Assembly: GCA_963731745.1 (NCBI GenBank)
Contig: CAVSWT010000028.1
Coordinates: 1 to 64,000, forward strand
Direction of reading: 5' to 3'
DNA from: CAVSWT01 sp963731745
Lineage (GTDB): Bacteria; Bacteroidota; Ignavibacteria; Ignavibacteriales; Ignavibacteriaceae
Length of the DNA stretch: 64,000 nucleotides
A model generated the notes under the pieces. That model ran no database searches. It worked only from the letters and a program-made list of their open reading frames with translations, and was not told where the DNA came from. Shown here one piece after another: positions 27,215 through 36,623 of the stretch. Numbering within the stretch: position 1 is the first letter of the stretch; each line of letters starts with the position of its first letter. The translations under genes and the position numbers were made by a program.

Positions 27215-29065
27215 TTAATTTATATTTCTAACTGTGTTTCCGCCGCGTTCAAGGGCTTTCTGTAATGCCAGGTCAGCATTATATATAACTTCATCGGCAT
27301 CAAGTTTATTCGTGGCTGAAGCTATTCCGACTGAAACAGTATAAGTAGTTTGTTTGGATACAACAGCAATAGGCTTGCGGGCAATTTTGACTCGCAGCTT
27401 TTCTGCCCAAATAAAAACTTCTTTAGTATTTGAATTAAAAAAATAAACAGCAAATACTTTTTCGCTTATTCTTCCAAAAATATTCATCGGTGTCATCTCT
27501 TTTGCAATTGTCTCTGAAACAGTAGTGAGGACTTTAGGAAACGGATTTCCGTCAAATAAGGATTCTTGTTCTATAAAATCATCAATTCTAATTAAGGCTA
27601 ATGACCCGGGAATTTTTAATTGTTCTGCTTTTATTAAATCAGAACTTAATCGTTCTTTAAATGTTTCACTGTTTAAAGATCTTGTTTCAATATCAACAGC
27701 TAAAAAACTTTTTAGTAGATTCTGTGTTGAAAAAGAATGACAGATATATGATAAAATATTAACAGCACTTTTTAAAAACTGAATATCCGAATTTGTATAT
27801 GCATTCTTCTTCAAACTTTCAAAACATAGTACGCCATAATTTTGTCCGCTGTAAACCAAAGGCATGGCAAGAAAAGAGCCGTCAAAACTCACATCTTCAA
27901 TTTTTGAAAATCTAATATAACCGCCTGTGCTTGTATCATCTATTTTGACTGGCATACCTGTAACTATTGATTTGCCGGTTAACGTTCCTGCTAATTCAAT
28001 ATCTAGATTATGCCCGATGTATTTAAGAGATGTATTGTTTAGAATTTTCATAGTTCGGAATTTTTGATCAACGGGATTGAAATAAACAAAAGCAAATGCA
28101 TCCCACACGATTAAATAACTTACCGAGTTTTGAATAATCGAAATTAAATCTTCATCTGTTTCTAATTTCTTCTCAGGATTAATCAAGTTTAACATTCCTT
28201 TTAATCTTTGTTGGGAAACAGTATCGGAATGTTTTTCTTCAAAAATGGTAATTAACATTGTAATTACACGAACAAATCTTCCAAGTGCATAAATTGTTTC
28301 AATTCCAAATGTATCATCCATTTTAGAGTCGACTGCGATAATTGCAATCAAATTTTTGTCATAAAACAAAGGCACACCAACAAAACTTCTAATGCCCTGC
28401 GGAACGCTGTAATAACGAACTACATCCGCCTCTGCAGTGGGTGAGATATCGCTTAGTAGTTCCGGTTCTCCTTTTTGAACAATTTTACTTAGAATGTCAT
28501 CTTCAATATCAAATTTTCTCTGAGCAATTTCAGTGGAATTTGAAATAAATTTTTCAACTGTAAGTTTTTCCTTTTTCTTATTATACCAAAAGAAAATTGC
28601 GGTGTGCGCTGAATAAGCTTCTTTAATTACAGTTAACATTTTTTCGAGAACGAATGTAAACTGCCCATCTTGGCCAATCCCAGCGGGGACTGTTTCATTA
28701 GCAATTTCTTCAAATCGTTCTTTTAGATCGGGGGGCTTTAAAGTTGTTTTAGGCAGCCTTGTATCAGGGAAGTAATTTTCGGCAGTTATGACTTCGAGGT
28801 TTTTATTTTTAGAAACAATTTCAAAAGAATCATCAAGATGAGCATGAACTTCATCGGGTTCTTCCGGTAATTCATCTTCATCGAAAGAAGGGAATGATTT
28901 GTTAAAACGAATTGTATCTCTGAGAAAAATAATAAATGCCAGATAAATCACGAGTAGAGAAAGAGTAATTATCCTTACAACTAGATCATCTGTTATGAGA
29001 AGAATAATTAGTAAAATTGAGACAAGTAGAAAAATTAAAATTCTTTTTTTTTGTCTGCGATCCAT
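27215..29065 (-). CDS. Membrane protein with two GAF domains and degenerate GGDEF domain
   Basis: A 616-residue protein. Two N-terminal transmembrane helices (about 8-26 and 29-48) are followed by an acidic linker, GAF1 (about 140-275), GAF2 (about 315-455) and a C-terminal GGDEF-like domain (about 470-612). The signature loop that should read GGD/EEF is absent; the matching position reads GRISEKVFAVYF, while the rest of the fold (YTVSVGIA, YNADLALQKALERGGN) is kept. It is therefore probably not an active diguanylate cyclase but a sensor or nucleotide-binding module. It lies in one direction with deoB downstream and ysxC upstream. Confidence 0.8.
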   Translation of the reverse strand: MDRRQKKRILIFLLVSILLIILLITDDLVVRIITLSLLVIYLAFIIFLRDTIRFNKSFPSFDEDELPEEPDEVHAHLDDSFEIVSKNKNLEVITAENYFPDTRLPKTTLKPPDLKERFEEIANETVPAGIGQDGQFTFVLEKMLTVIKEAYSAHTAIFFWYNKKKEKLTVEKFISNSTEIAQRKFDIEDDILSKIVQKGEPELLSDISPTAEADVVRYYSVPQGIRSFVGVPLFYDKNLIAIIAVDSKMDDTFGIETIYALGRFVRVITMLITIFEEKHSDTVSQQRLKGMLNLINPEKKLETDEDLISIIQNSVSYLIVWDAFAFVYFNPVDQKFRTMKILNNTSLKYIGHNLDIELAGTLTGKSIVTGMPVKIDDTSTGGYIRFSKIEDVSFDGSFLAMPLVYSGQNYGVLCFESLKKNAYTNSDIQFLKSAVNILSYICHSFSTQNLLKSFLAVDIETRSLNSETFKERLSSDLIKAEQLKIPGSLALIRIDDFIEQESLFDGNPFPKVLTTVSETIAKEMTPMNIFGRISEKVFAVYFFNSNTKEVFIWAEKLRVKIARKPIAVVSKQTTYTVSVGIASATNKLDADEVIYNADLALQKALERGGNTVRNIN

Positions 29066-29159
29066 ATGCGAATATATTATGAGGAATATTGATAAGTAAA
29101 AATAATTATAATTCTAATATAATGTAAAGCTGACATCATATTGAATTATTTACAAAATT

Positions 29160-29747
29160 TTATTTATAAAATAAATTATAAATTCTATTTTGAACTTCCT
29201 GCTTTCCAGTTTTCTTTACTGAAGAATATATAAAAAGATTTTCACCAAAAATTAATTCCGGAAAAAAATTAATAATTTCTTTTTTAACTTTTGAAAGCTC
29301 TGATTGTTTGAGTTTATCAATCTTACTGAGTATAACAATGTATGGAACTTCGGCTAGTCTTAAAAATTCATTTAACTTTTTATCCAGCTCAGTGGGATTA
29401 TGCCGGCTGTCGATAAAATGAAAAGCTAAAAAAATATTGTTAGCTTTTGAAATGTATTCGCCAATTAATTTACTCCAAAATTCTCTTTCTTTGATTGATG
29501 TTTTTGCGTAGCCGTATCCAGGCAAATCAACTATATAAAATTTTTCATCGATTAGGTAAAAATTAATTGATCGTGTTTTACCTGGAGTTGAACTAGTTTT
29601 TGCTAAATTTTTTCTATTATAGAGCGAGTTTAAGAATGAAGATTTGCCAACATTTGAGCGTCCGCACAGAATGATTTCGGGTAACTTATCTTTAGGAAGA
29701 TCATTAAGATTATAAATTGATTTAATAAATTTTTGATCGCTATTCAT
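29160..29747 (-). CDS. engB: Ribosome biogenesis GTPase YsxC/EngB
   Basis: A 195-residue TRAFAC GTPase with G1 GRSNVGKSS, G2 region STPGKTRSINFY, G3 DLPGYGYA, G4 SKID and G5 YSSVKKTG. It assists late assembly of the large ribosomal subunit. It follows the ribosomal supercluster on the same strand but after a strong terminator, so it probably has its own promoter or depends on readthrough. Confidence 0.95.
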   Translation of the reverse strand: MNSDQKFIKSIYNLNDLPKDKLPEIILCGRSNVGKSSFLNSLYNRKNLAKTSSTPGKTRSINFYLIDEKFYIVDLPGYGYAKTSIKEREFWSKLIGEYISKANNIFLAFHFIDSRHNPTELDKKLNEFLRLAEVPYIVILSKIDKLKQSELSKVKKEIINFFPELIFGENLFIYSSVKKTGKQEVQNRIYNLFYK

Positions 29748-29756
29748 TTTTACTTA

Positions 29757-29785
29757 AACAAAAAACGCCCCAAATTGGGGCGTTT
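29757..29785 (-). terminator. Intrinsic terminator of the alpha operon, after rplQ
   Basis: AAACGCCCCAA pairs with TTGGGGCGTTT, a GC-rich stem with a very short loop, followed by TTTTGTTT on the minus strand. It lies 24 nt after the rplQ stop and closes the ribosomal supercluster. Confidence 0.85.
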
Positions 29786-29809
29786 CAATTTTAGAACTCT
29801 TGAAATTAC

Positions 29810-30421
29810 TTATTTATTTTTAGCTTTTTTTACTTTAGCCGACTTTTTTTCTTCTGTCTTTTTTTCTTCAGATTCATCTGATTGCGCTTTTGGCTTTTTA
29901 GTTTTCTTCACTGCCTTTTTAACTTCTTTCTTTTCCACCTTTTCTTCAACAACCTTTGCTTCTTCAATCTCATCGGATTGTTCAGCAGCTTTTTTAGCTT
30001 CTTTCTCTTCTTGTTTGGCTTCTTTCTTATCTTTTCTTTCTTCTACTTTTTTATTTATAACATCGTTATAATCCACAAGTTCAAGAATTGCCATTCCAGC
30101 AGCATCACCAATTCTATTACCCAACTTAACAACCCTAGTATATCCGCCGGGCCGATCACCAATCTTCGGAATGATTTCATTAAACAGTTCATTAATAACA
30201 TCTTTGTCATTAATTTTTCTCATCACTAGTCTTCTTGCATGAAGATCACTTTTACGTGCTTTAGTTATAATAGCTTCAACAAATCCCCTTGCCTCTTTTG
30301 CCTTAGCTTCAGTCGTCTTGATTCGTTTATGCTTTAGTAAAGAAGTGGCAAGTGAATTCATAAGAGCAGCACGATGGCTGGCTGTCCTGTTAAATTTCCT
30401 GCCTTTAACTCTATGTCTCAT
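29810..30421 (-). CDS. rplQ: 50S ribosomal protein L17 with Lys-rich tail
   Basis: The core (1-120; MRHRVKGRKFNRTASHR, LVMRKINDKDVINELF, GGYTRVVKLG) is standard L17, near the exit tunnel on the solvent side of the large subunit. Residues 121-203 are an added Lys/Glu/Ala-rich tail of low complexity, making the protein about 80 residues longer than the usual 115-130. It is the last gene of the alpha operon, 23 bp after rpoA. Confidence 0.95.
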   Translation of the reverse strand: MRHRVKGRKFNRTASHRAALMNSLATSLLKHKRIKTTEAKAKEARGFVEAIITKARKSDLHARRLVMRKINDKDVINELFNEIIPKIGDRPGGYTRVVKLGNRIGDAAGMAILELVDYNDVINKKVEERKDKKEAKQEEKEAKKAAEQSDEIEEAKVVEEKVEKKEVKKAVKKTKKPKAQSDESEEKKTEEKKSAKVKKAKNK

Positions 30422-30444
30422 TGTTTATATCCTCTTCTGCAAAT

Positions 30445-31440
30445 TTAGTTTGATTCTACTTCATCCTTAATGTAACTGTCGACATCCATTCCAAAATCCA
30501 ATCCTAAACTTTCAACAATTTCCATTAACTCAGCTAAGGACTTTCTTCCAAAGTTTCTGAATTTTAACATTTCAGATTCATCTCTTCTAACAAGTTCAGC
30601 TAAGTTTTTAATATTAGCAGCTTTTAAACAATTATGCGATCTTACACTCAATTCAAGATCATCAACATTAGTTAGAAGAATTTTCTTAATTCTTTCTTTT
30701 TCACTATCCTTTTGACTAACAGCTTGTTCTTCTTCTTGATCGATATCAAAATTGATGAACAATTGAATATGCTCTCTTAAGACTTTAGCAGCCTGTGTTA
30801 AAGCATCTTCAGGTGTAATTGAGCCGTCAGTAGCAACTTCAAGTGTCAACTTTTCAAAATCATTTTTATCACCAATTCTCACGTTCTCTACATCGTATTT
30901 AACATTTCTTATTGGAGTGAAAATTGAATCAATAGGAATAACACCTATAGTTTGATCCGGTGAAACATTTTCCGCAGCAGGAACATATCCTTTTCCTTTT
31001 CCAACTCTAATTTCAATATCTACTTTCACATTTTTATTTAGGGTAGCTATATGCAAATCCGGATTCAATATTTCAATTTCGCTGCTGTTTTTTTGAATGT
31101 CTGCTGCAGTAAATTCACCATCTCCATTAAAAGACAAATCTATTTTATTTGGCTTTTTAGTTAAAAATTTCATTCTAACCTGTTTAAGGTTTAGAATAAT
31201 TTCAGAAACGTCTTCAACAATACCTTCAATGGTAGTAAATTCATGCAAAACACCGCTGAATTTCACCGATGTTATTGCTGCGCCGGTTAAAGAAGAGAGA
31301 AGAACTCTTCTTAACGAATTTCCTAATGTAACCCCGTAACCTCTTTCCAGTGGCTGAAGGTTAAATTTACCATAAGTATTTGTATATGTTGTTTCGTCTA
31401 AAACTACTGCTTCAGGCATCTTTAAATATGATACACTCAT
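30445..31440 (-). CDS. rpoA: RNA polymerase alpha subunit
   Basis: 331 residues. The alpha-NTD (about 1-235, with ERGYGVTLGNSLRRVLLSS) mediates dimerisation and beta/beta' assembly. A flexible linker follows, then the alpha-CTD (about 255-325; LELSVRSHNCLKAANIKNLAEL, FGRKSLAEL) for UP elements and activators. It sits between rpsD and rplQ as in most bacteria. Confidence 0.97.
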   Translation of the reverse strand: MSVSYLKMPEAVVLDETTYTNTYGKFNLQPLERGYGVTLGNSLRRVLLSSLTGAAITSVKFSGVLHEFTTIEGIVEDVSEIILNLKQVRMKFLTKKPNKIDLSFNGDGEFTAADIQKNSSEIEILNPDLHIATLNKNVKVDIEIRVGKGKGYVPAAENVSPDQTIGVIPIDSIFTPIRNVKYDVENVRIGDKNDFEKLTLEVATDGSITPEDALTQAAKVLREHIQLFINFDIDQEEEQAVSQKDSEKERIKKILLTNVDDLELSVRSHNCLKAANIKNLAELVRRDESEMLKFRNFGRKSLAELMEIVESLGLDFGMDVDSYIKDEVESN

Positions 31441-31478
31441 TTATAATCCTCTAAAAATATTAATCTAAAAAAATAATT

Positions 31479-32105
31479 TTATTTGGAGTAAAGTTCTACC
31501 ACCAACTGTTCGTTGGCATTTAGAGGAACATCCGCTCTTTCAGGAACATTAATAAAAGTACCCGATAAAGAGGCTTTATCAATTGAAAGCCATGAATAAG
31601 TACTATCTTTTACTCTCTTTAACGAATTATGAATTAAATCTAGTTTTTTACTTTTATCTTTAATCTGAATAATATCCCCAGCACTAAGCATATAAGAAGG
31701 GATATCAACAGAGATTCCATTTACAATTACATGTCTATGTCTAATCAATTGTCTGGCTTGTTTACGCGATGAAGCAAAACCAATTCTGTAAACAACATTA
31801 TCTAATCGGCTTTCCAAAATTTTAACAAGGTTATCGCCTGTGATACCTTTGGATTTGTTGGCTTTCTCAAAATAATTTCTAAATTGAGTTTCAAGCAAAC
31901 CATACTGTCTTTTAATTTTTTGTTTCTCTCTTAATTGTATTCCGTACTCAGAAACTTTTGATCGTCTATTTAGTCCATGCTGCCCGGGAGGATAATTCCT
32001 AATTTCGATCGGGCATTTTTCTGTATAACACTTCTGTCCCTTTAAAAATAACTTTTGTCTTTCTCTTCTGCATAATTTGCAAACTGAGTCTGTATATCTT
32101 GCCAT
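31479..32105 (-). CDS. rpsD: 30S ribosomal protein S4 (zinc-binding form)
   Basis: 208 residues. S4 is a primary 16S rRNA binder and, in many bacteria, a translational repressor of the alpha operon. The N-terminus carries four cysteines (C9, C12, C26, C31), indicating the zinc-containing form. The S4 RNA-binding domain (SRLDNVVYRIGFASSRKQARQLIRH) is at about 95-160. The gene lies in the alpha operon between rpsK and rpoA. Confidence 0.97.
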   Translation of the reverse strand: MARYTDSVCKLCRRERQKLFLKGQKCYTEKCPIEIRNYPPGQHGLNRRSKVSEYGIQLREKQKIKRQYGLLETQFRNYFEKANKSKGITGDNLVKILESRLDNVVYRIGFASSRKQARQLIRHRHVIVNGISVDIPSYMLSAGDIIQIKDKSKKLDLIHNSLKRVKDSTYSWLSIDKASLSGTFINVPERADVPLNANEQLVVELYSK

Positions 32106-32123
32106 TTAGTGATTCTCCAAAAA

Positions 32124-32510
32124 TTAAACTCTTCTTCTCTTAGGCGGCCTGCAGCCGTTATGAGGAATTGGTGTAACATCTTTAATTGAACTAACTTCTA
32201 AACCTGCTGTGTGTAAAGCCCTAATAGCTGCTTCTCTTCCCGAACCAGGCCCTTTAACAAATACATCAACTCTTCTTAATCCTGAATCATATGCTTCTTT
32301 TGCTGCAGCTTCTGCCGATACCTGAGCCGCATAAGGGGTATTCTTCTTAGAACCTTTAAATCCATTTTTACCAGCAGATGACCATGAAATTGTATTACCG
32401 TAAATATCTGTTAGGGTTACAATCACATTATTAAAAGTTGCTTTTATATGCGCAACTCCGTTTGCATCAACATGCGATTTCTTTTTTGCTTTTTTTAATG
32501 TTTTAGCCAA
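32124..32510 (-). CDS. rpsK: 30S ribosomal protein S11
   Basis: 128 residues. It has the S11 core ATFNNVIVTLTDIYGN, KNGFKGSKKNTPYAAQ and the C-terminal VTPIPHNGCRPPKRRRV. It is part of the small-subunit platform near the mRNA exit. It lies in the alpha operon between rpsM and rpsD. Confidence 0.97.
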   Translation of the reverse strand: MAKTLKKAKKKSHVDANGVAHIKATFNNVIVTLTDIYGNTISWSSAGKNGFKGSKKNTPYAAQVSAEAAAKEAYDSGLRRVDVFVKGPGSGREAAIRALHTAGLEVSSIKDVTPIPHNGCRPPKRRRV

Positions 32511-32536
32511 ATCTTAAAACCTCCAAGTTATCTATC

Positions 32537-32920
32537 TTATTTCTTAGATGGTGCCTTCTTTTTACCGGCAACAGTTTTTCTTTTACCTTTTCTTGTCCTG
32601 GAATTAGTTCGAGTTCTCTGACCTCTCGCCGGGAGACTTTTTCTGTGTCTAACTCCACGGTAGCTTCCAATATCCATTAAGCGTTTAATGTTCTGCTGAA
32701 CCTCTGAGCGCAAAGCACCTTCAACCTTAAAATCACTAGTCATCACTGCTCTAATTTCAGCAACTTCTTCCTCAGTAAGATCAGAAACTTTTTTATCTGG
32801 ACTAACTTTAGCTTTGTTTAAAATGGTTTGAGAAATCGAAGGACCAACACCAAAGATGTATTGAAGTCCGAATAAAACTTTTTTGTTTTTTGGTAAATCT
32901 ACACCAGCTATACGAGCCAA
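32537..32920 (-). CDS. rpsM: 30S ribosomal protein S13
   Basis: 127 residues: MARIAGVDLPKNKKV start, helix-two-turns-helix region, and the basic tail RHRKSLPARGQRTRTNSRTRKG that contacts P-site tRNA and 23S rRNA bridges. It opens the alpha-operon part of the cluster after rpmJ. Confidence 0.97.
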   Translation of the reverse strand: MARIAGVDLPKNKKVLFGLQYIFGVGPSISQTILNKAKVSPDKKVSDLTEEEVAEIRAVMTSDFKVEGALRSEVQQNIKRLMDIGSYRGVRHRKSLPARGQRTRTNSRTRKGKRKTVAGKKKAPSKK

Positions 32921-32939
32921 TTATACACTCCTTTTTAAA

Positions 32940-33053
32940 TTATCCTTGACGTTGTTTATGTTTTTTATTCTTGCAAATAACTCTAACGACGCCTTTTCTT
33001 TTAATAACTTTACAATTATCACATATTTTTTTAACTGACGCTCTAACTTTCAT
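32940..33053 (-). CDS. rpmJ: 50S ribosomal protein L36
   Basis: A 37-residue protein: MKVRASVKKICDNCKVIKR, then VICKNKKHKQRQG. The C-x2-C-x12-C-x4-H zinc ribbon is complete. It sits in its usual place between infA and rpsM, with 10 bp to infA. Confidence 0.95.
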   Translation of the reverse strand: MKVRASVKKICDNCKVIKRKGVVRVICKNKKHKQRQG

Positions 33054-33063
33054 AAACGCTCCG

Positions 33064-33282
33064 CTATTTATACCGGTAGGTAATTCTACCTTTTGTTAAA
33101 TCGTAAGGAGAAAGTTCAATAGAAACTTTATCTCCTACTAAAATTTTAATAAAGTGCATTCTCATTTTACCTGAAATATGTGCTAATATTTCGTGACCAT
33201 TATCAAGCTTTACCTTGAAATGTGCGTTTGGTAAAGTTTCAGTAACTACACCATCAACTTTAATTGGTCCTTGTTTTGCCAT
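33064..33282 (-). CDS. infA: Translation initiation factor IF-1
   Basis: 72 residues, one OB-fold (VDGVVTETLPNAHFKVKLDNGHEILAHISGKMR). It binds the A site of the 30S subunit during initiation. The start codon overlaps the map stop by one base, indicating coupled translation. Confidence 0.97.
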   Translation of the reverse strand: MAKQGPIKVDGVVTETLPNAHFKVKLDNGHEILAHISGKMRMHFIKILVGDKVSIELSPYDLTKGRITYRYK

Positions 33283-34043
33283 TAACTTACTGTCAAAATT
33301 TCCGGTCTTCCATTCGAGACCAATATAGTATGCTCAAAATGAGCAGAAGGAGAACCATCTGCTGTAAGTACTGTCCATCCGTCCAAACCGGTTCTAACTT
33401 TGTAATCCCCAGCATTAACCATAGGCTCAATAGCTAGTGTCATACCGGACTTCAGTTTTGTACCTGTACCTCTTTTGCCATAATTTGGGATGGAAGGATC
33501 TTCATGCAAAAATTTTCCAACTCCATGGCCGCATAAATCTCTTACAATTGAAAAACCATTTGCTTCTACATATTGCTGAATTGCTGCGGAAATATCATGA
33601 AGCCTATTACTGGATTTGGCCTCTTCAATTCCGTAATATAAAGATTTTTCAGTCACTTCCATTAATTTCTTTTTTTCTTCAGAGATATTACCAACTGCGA
33701 CAGAAAGTGCAGCATCACCATAATATCCATTCTTAATAACGCCAACATCTAATGATATTATTTCACCTTCTTTAAGAACTCTGTTTCCAGGAATTCCATG
33801 TACAACTTCATCGTCTACAGATGAACAAATTGTGCCTGGAAAATCAATTGATCCAGCCTGCGAATAACCTTTAAATGCGGCAATAGCATCATTACTTTTA
33901 ATATAATCTTCAGCTATTTGATCTAATTCTTTAGTTGTAACGCCTGGTTTAACATGAACCTTCATCAACTGAAGAGTTTCTCCAACAATTTTACAACTCT
34001 GCTTGATGTAATCAATTTCTTTTTTACTTTTAATTAAGATCAT
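33282..34043 (-). CDS. map: Type I methionine aminopeptidase
   Basis: 253 residues. It removes N-terminal Met from nascent chains. Visible dinuclear metal ligands are Asp in SLDVG, Asp in GDAALSV, His in LCGHGVGKFLHEDP, Glu in AIEPM and Glu in FEHTILV. It follows secY by 10 bp. The adk gene, often found between secY and map, is not present. Confidence 0.96.
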   Translation of the reverse strand: MILIKSKKEIDYIKQSCKIVGETLQLMKVHVKPGVTTKELDQIAEDYIKSNDAIAAFKGYSQAGSIDFPGTICSSVDDEVVHGIPGNRVLKEGEIISLDVGVIKNGYYGDAALSVAVGNISEEKKKLMEVTEKSLYYGIEEAKSSNRLHDISAAIQQYVEANGFSIVRDLCGHGVGKFLHEDPSIPNYGKRGTGTKLKSGMTLAIEPMVNAGDYKVRTGLDGWTVLTADGSPSAHFEHTILVSNGRPEILTVS

Positions 34044-34053
34044 AAAAACTTAC

Positions 34054-35388
34054 TTATCTTCTGCCCTTAACTTTGCCTGACTTCATAAAGCCATCATAAT
34101 GTCTCATCAATAAATGTGATTCAACCTGTTGTAACGTATCTAATGCAACACCAACAATAATTAATAGACTTGTACCGCCAAAGAAGTTTGCAAATCTACT
34201 TGACACCCCCCAGGCTGAGACAAACGCTGGAAGTATTGCTACTATTGCTAAAAAGAACGAACCTGGTAAAGTTATTTTAGTCAAAATATTATCAATAAAA
34301 TCCGAGGTTTGTTTACCTGGCCTAATTCCAGGAATAAATCCTCCTTGTTTCTTCATAGTATCTGCTACATCTTTTGGATTAAAAGCTATAGCTGTGTAAA
34401 AATAAGTAAAGAAAATAATCATTATACCGTATATGATTGAATATACAGGCGAACGATATTCTAATAAATTAGCAATGGACTGTAAGAAATCATTATTAGG
34501 GAAAAACTGTAAAACAGTTGCCGGTATAAACATAATTGATTGCGCAAAAATTATGGGCATTACTCCAGCAGTATTTACACGTAATGGTATATATTGAGTA
34601 ACTCCACCATATACTTTTCTTCCTACCACTCTCTTTGCATATTGTACGGGAATTCGCCGAGTTCCCTGCGTCACCAGCACAACACCCGCAATGATAAAAA
34701 CCATAAATATAAGAACAACTAATTCTACTATTATGCTTCGAGTACCTTGTGAAATCAATCTGACTTCATCCAAGATTGCATTAGGAAATACAGCAATTAT
34801 TCCAATAAAAATAATCAATGATATTCCATTTCCAATTCCTTTGTCTGTAATCTGCTCACCTAGCCACATCATAAAAACAGTTCCAGCAGTTAAAATAATT
34901 ACTGTGGTTATGACCCAAAAAAATCCTTGAACTTCAACAGGAACAACAGGCGTACCTTGAAAATTGGTATGAGTTAAATTTATAGTAACTCCGTAAGCCT
35001 GTAAAGCCGAAATAAAAACAGTACCATAACGAGTTAATTGAGTAATTTTTTTTCTGCCTTCTTCACCTTCCTGCTGCAGTTTTTGAAAATACGGTACGAC
35101 TGCACCCATCAATTGAAGAATAATTGATGCGGATATGTATGGCATTATTCCTAATGCAAATATTGCTGCATTTCTAAATGCACCACCAACAAATAAATCA
35201 TACAACCCAAACAGATTATCACTTGATGCATTCTTGGCACTTTGCGAAAGCAATGCAGCATCCACACCCGGAAGAGTAATATGAGCACCTAATCTAACAA
35301 TCACTAAAAGCGCCAATGTGTATAAGATTCTTTGGCGCAACTCATTAATTTTGAATATGTTTCTGAAAGTTTCAGTAATTTTTGACAT
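34054..35388 (-). CDS. secY: Protein translocase subunit SecY
   Basis: 444 residues with ten predicted transmembrane helices. It forms the Sec channel in the inner membrane with SecE (encoded at 60.3 kb) and SecG. Family landmarks are RLGAHITLPGVD near the N-terminus, GIMPYISASIILQLM, and the cytoplasmic loop GTRRIPVQYAKR. Position in the spc operon after rplO is canonical. Confidence 0.97.
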   Translation of the reverse strand: MSKITETFRNIFKINELRQRILYTLALLVIVRLGAHITLPGVDAALLSQSAKNASSDNLFGLYDLFVGGAFRNAAIFALGIMPYISASIILQLMGAVVPYFQKLQQEGEEGRKKITQLTRYGTVFISALQAYGVTINLTHTNFQGTPVVPVEVQGFFWVITTVIILTAGTVFMMWLGEQITDKGIGNGISLIIFIGIIAVFPNAILDEVRLISQGTRSIIVELVVLIFMVFIIAGVVLVTQGTRRIPVQYAKRVVGRKVYGGVTQYIPLRVNTAGVMPIIFAQSIMFIPATVLQFFPNNDFLQSIANLLEYRSPVYSIIYGIMIIFFTYFYTAIAFNPKDVADTMKKQGGFIPGIRPGKQTSDFIDNILTKITLPGSFFLAIVAILPAFVSAWGVSSRFANFFGGTSLLIIVGVALDTLQQVESHLLMRHYDGFMKSGKVKGRR

Positions 35389-35399
35389 TTATAACCAGA

Positions 35400-35852
35400 T
35401 TAAATCTTTTTTATTGTTCCGCCGACAGCTTCAATTTTTTCCTTGGCTGAATTAGTAAAAGCATTCGCTTCAACTTGCAGTTTTGCTTTTAATTCACCGT
35501 TGCCCAATATTTTTATAGGATCTGAAAGACTTCTAACTAATCCGTTCTTCTTTAAAATCTCTGCGCTGATTTTTGATTCCTTAACTTTTTCAGTCAATTT
35601 TTGAAGTTCGTCAACATTAACTACTTGATAATATTTTTTAAAAATATTAGTAAATCCAACTTTAGGTATTCTTCTTTGTAAAGGCATTTGACCGCCTTCA
35701 AACCATGCCTTTTTCTTTGCACCCGATCTTGAAAGCTGTCCATTCATTCCTTTTGTGGCAGTTCCGCCGTGACCAGAACCTTCACCTCTGCCAATTCTTT
35801 TAGGATTTTTTCTAGAGCCTTTTGCGTATTTTAAATTACTAAGAATGTCCAT
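35400..35852 (-). CDS. rplO: 50S ribosomal protein L15
   Basis: 150 residues: the Gly/Arg-rich N-terminal extension RGEGSGHGGTATKGMNGQ that threads into 23S rRNA, then PLQRRIPKVGFTN and a globular C-terminal domain. It lies between rpmD and secY. Confidence 0.97.
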   Translation of the reverse strand: MDILSNLKYAKGSRKNPKRIGRGEGSGHGGTATKGMNGQLSRSGAKKKAWFEGGQMPLQRRIPKVGFTNIFKKYYQVVNVDELQKLTEKVKESKISAEILKKNGLVRSLSDPIKILGNGELKAKLQVEANAFTNSAKEKIEAVGGTIKKI

Positions 35853-35861
35853 TATAAAACC

Positions 35862-36053
35862 TTATTTCTTCTCTTTAAATTCTTCAACCTTCACAAGGTG
35901 ACTAACTTTATTTATCATCCCTCTAATCTGAGGAGTATCATTGTGAATTTTTTCCCAATTGGGCCTGCCTAAACCTAGAGCTTCGATGGTTCTCTTTTGA
36001 TCTTTGGGCCTATCAATTATACTTCTTGTTTGTGTTACTTTTATTTTCGACAT
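35862..36053 (-). CDS. rpmD: 50S ribosomal protein L30
   Basis: 63 residues: KIKVTQTRSIIDRPKDQKRTIEALGLGR, then RGMINKVSHLVKVEE. This is the normal short bacterial L30 fold. Tight spacing to rpsE (7 bp) and rplO (9 bp) fits the spc operon. Confidence 0.96.
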   Translation of the reverse strand: MSKIKVTQTRSIIDRPKDQKRTIEALGLGRPNWEKIHNDTPQIRGMINKVSHLVKVEEFKEKK

Positions 36054-36060
36054 AAATTCC

Positions 36061-36570
36061 TCAATTAGAGCTGAATAGTTCGTTAACTGTCATTCCTCTT
36101 TTCCTTGCCATTTTTCTAGCGTCAATCTGGTTTAACAATCCGTTTAGAGTTGCTTTAACTTGATTATGAGGATTGCTTGATCCCAACAATTTTGTTAAGA
36201 TGTCCTGAACACCAGCTGCTTCAAGAACTGCTCTTACTCCGCCGCCGGCGATCAAGCCAGTACCAGGAGAAGCAGGCTTTAATAACACTTTTCCAGCTCC
36301 GAATTTGCCAATAATTTCATGAGCAACAGTACCTTTTATAACAGATACATGAACTAAACTTTTCTTTGCGTCATCAATTCCTTTTGAAATGGCATCAGTC
36401 ACTTCGTTTGCTTTTCCTAATCCTACTCCAACTGTACCGTTCCCATCGCCAACTACAACAATGGCATTGAAACTAAAACGGCGTCCGCCTTTAACAACTT
36501 TTGCTACTCTATTAATATGAACAACTTTTTCTTTTAGGTTTTCTGACTCAATCGGTTTTACTGTTTTCAA
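36061..36570 (-). CDS. rpsE: 30S ribosomal protein S5
   Basis: 169 residues with the double-stranded-RNA-binding-like N-terminal domain (VVHINRVAKVVKGGRRFSFNAIVVVGD) and the C-terminal S5 domain (GVRAVLEAAGVQDIL). It affects decoding accuracy at the mRNA entry. The gene upstream in the operon is a tRNA-Gln, then rplR, which is an unusual interruption. Confidence 0.97.
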   Translation of the reverse strand: MKTVKPIESENLKEKVVHINRVAKVVKGGRRFSFNAIVVVGDGNGTVGVGLGKANEVTDAISKGIDDAKKSLVHVSVIKGTVAHEIIGKFGAGKVLLKPASPGTGLIAGGGVRAVLEAAGVQDILTKLLGSSNPHNQVKATLNGLLNQIDARKMARKRGMTVNELFSSN

Positions 36571-36623
36571 TTGCTTCTCTCTTAGTCAATAATTTGATAT
36601 AAATCTAATTAAATAATAATCTC

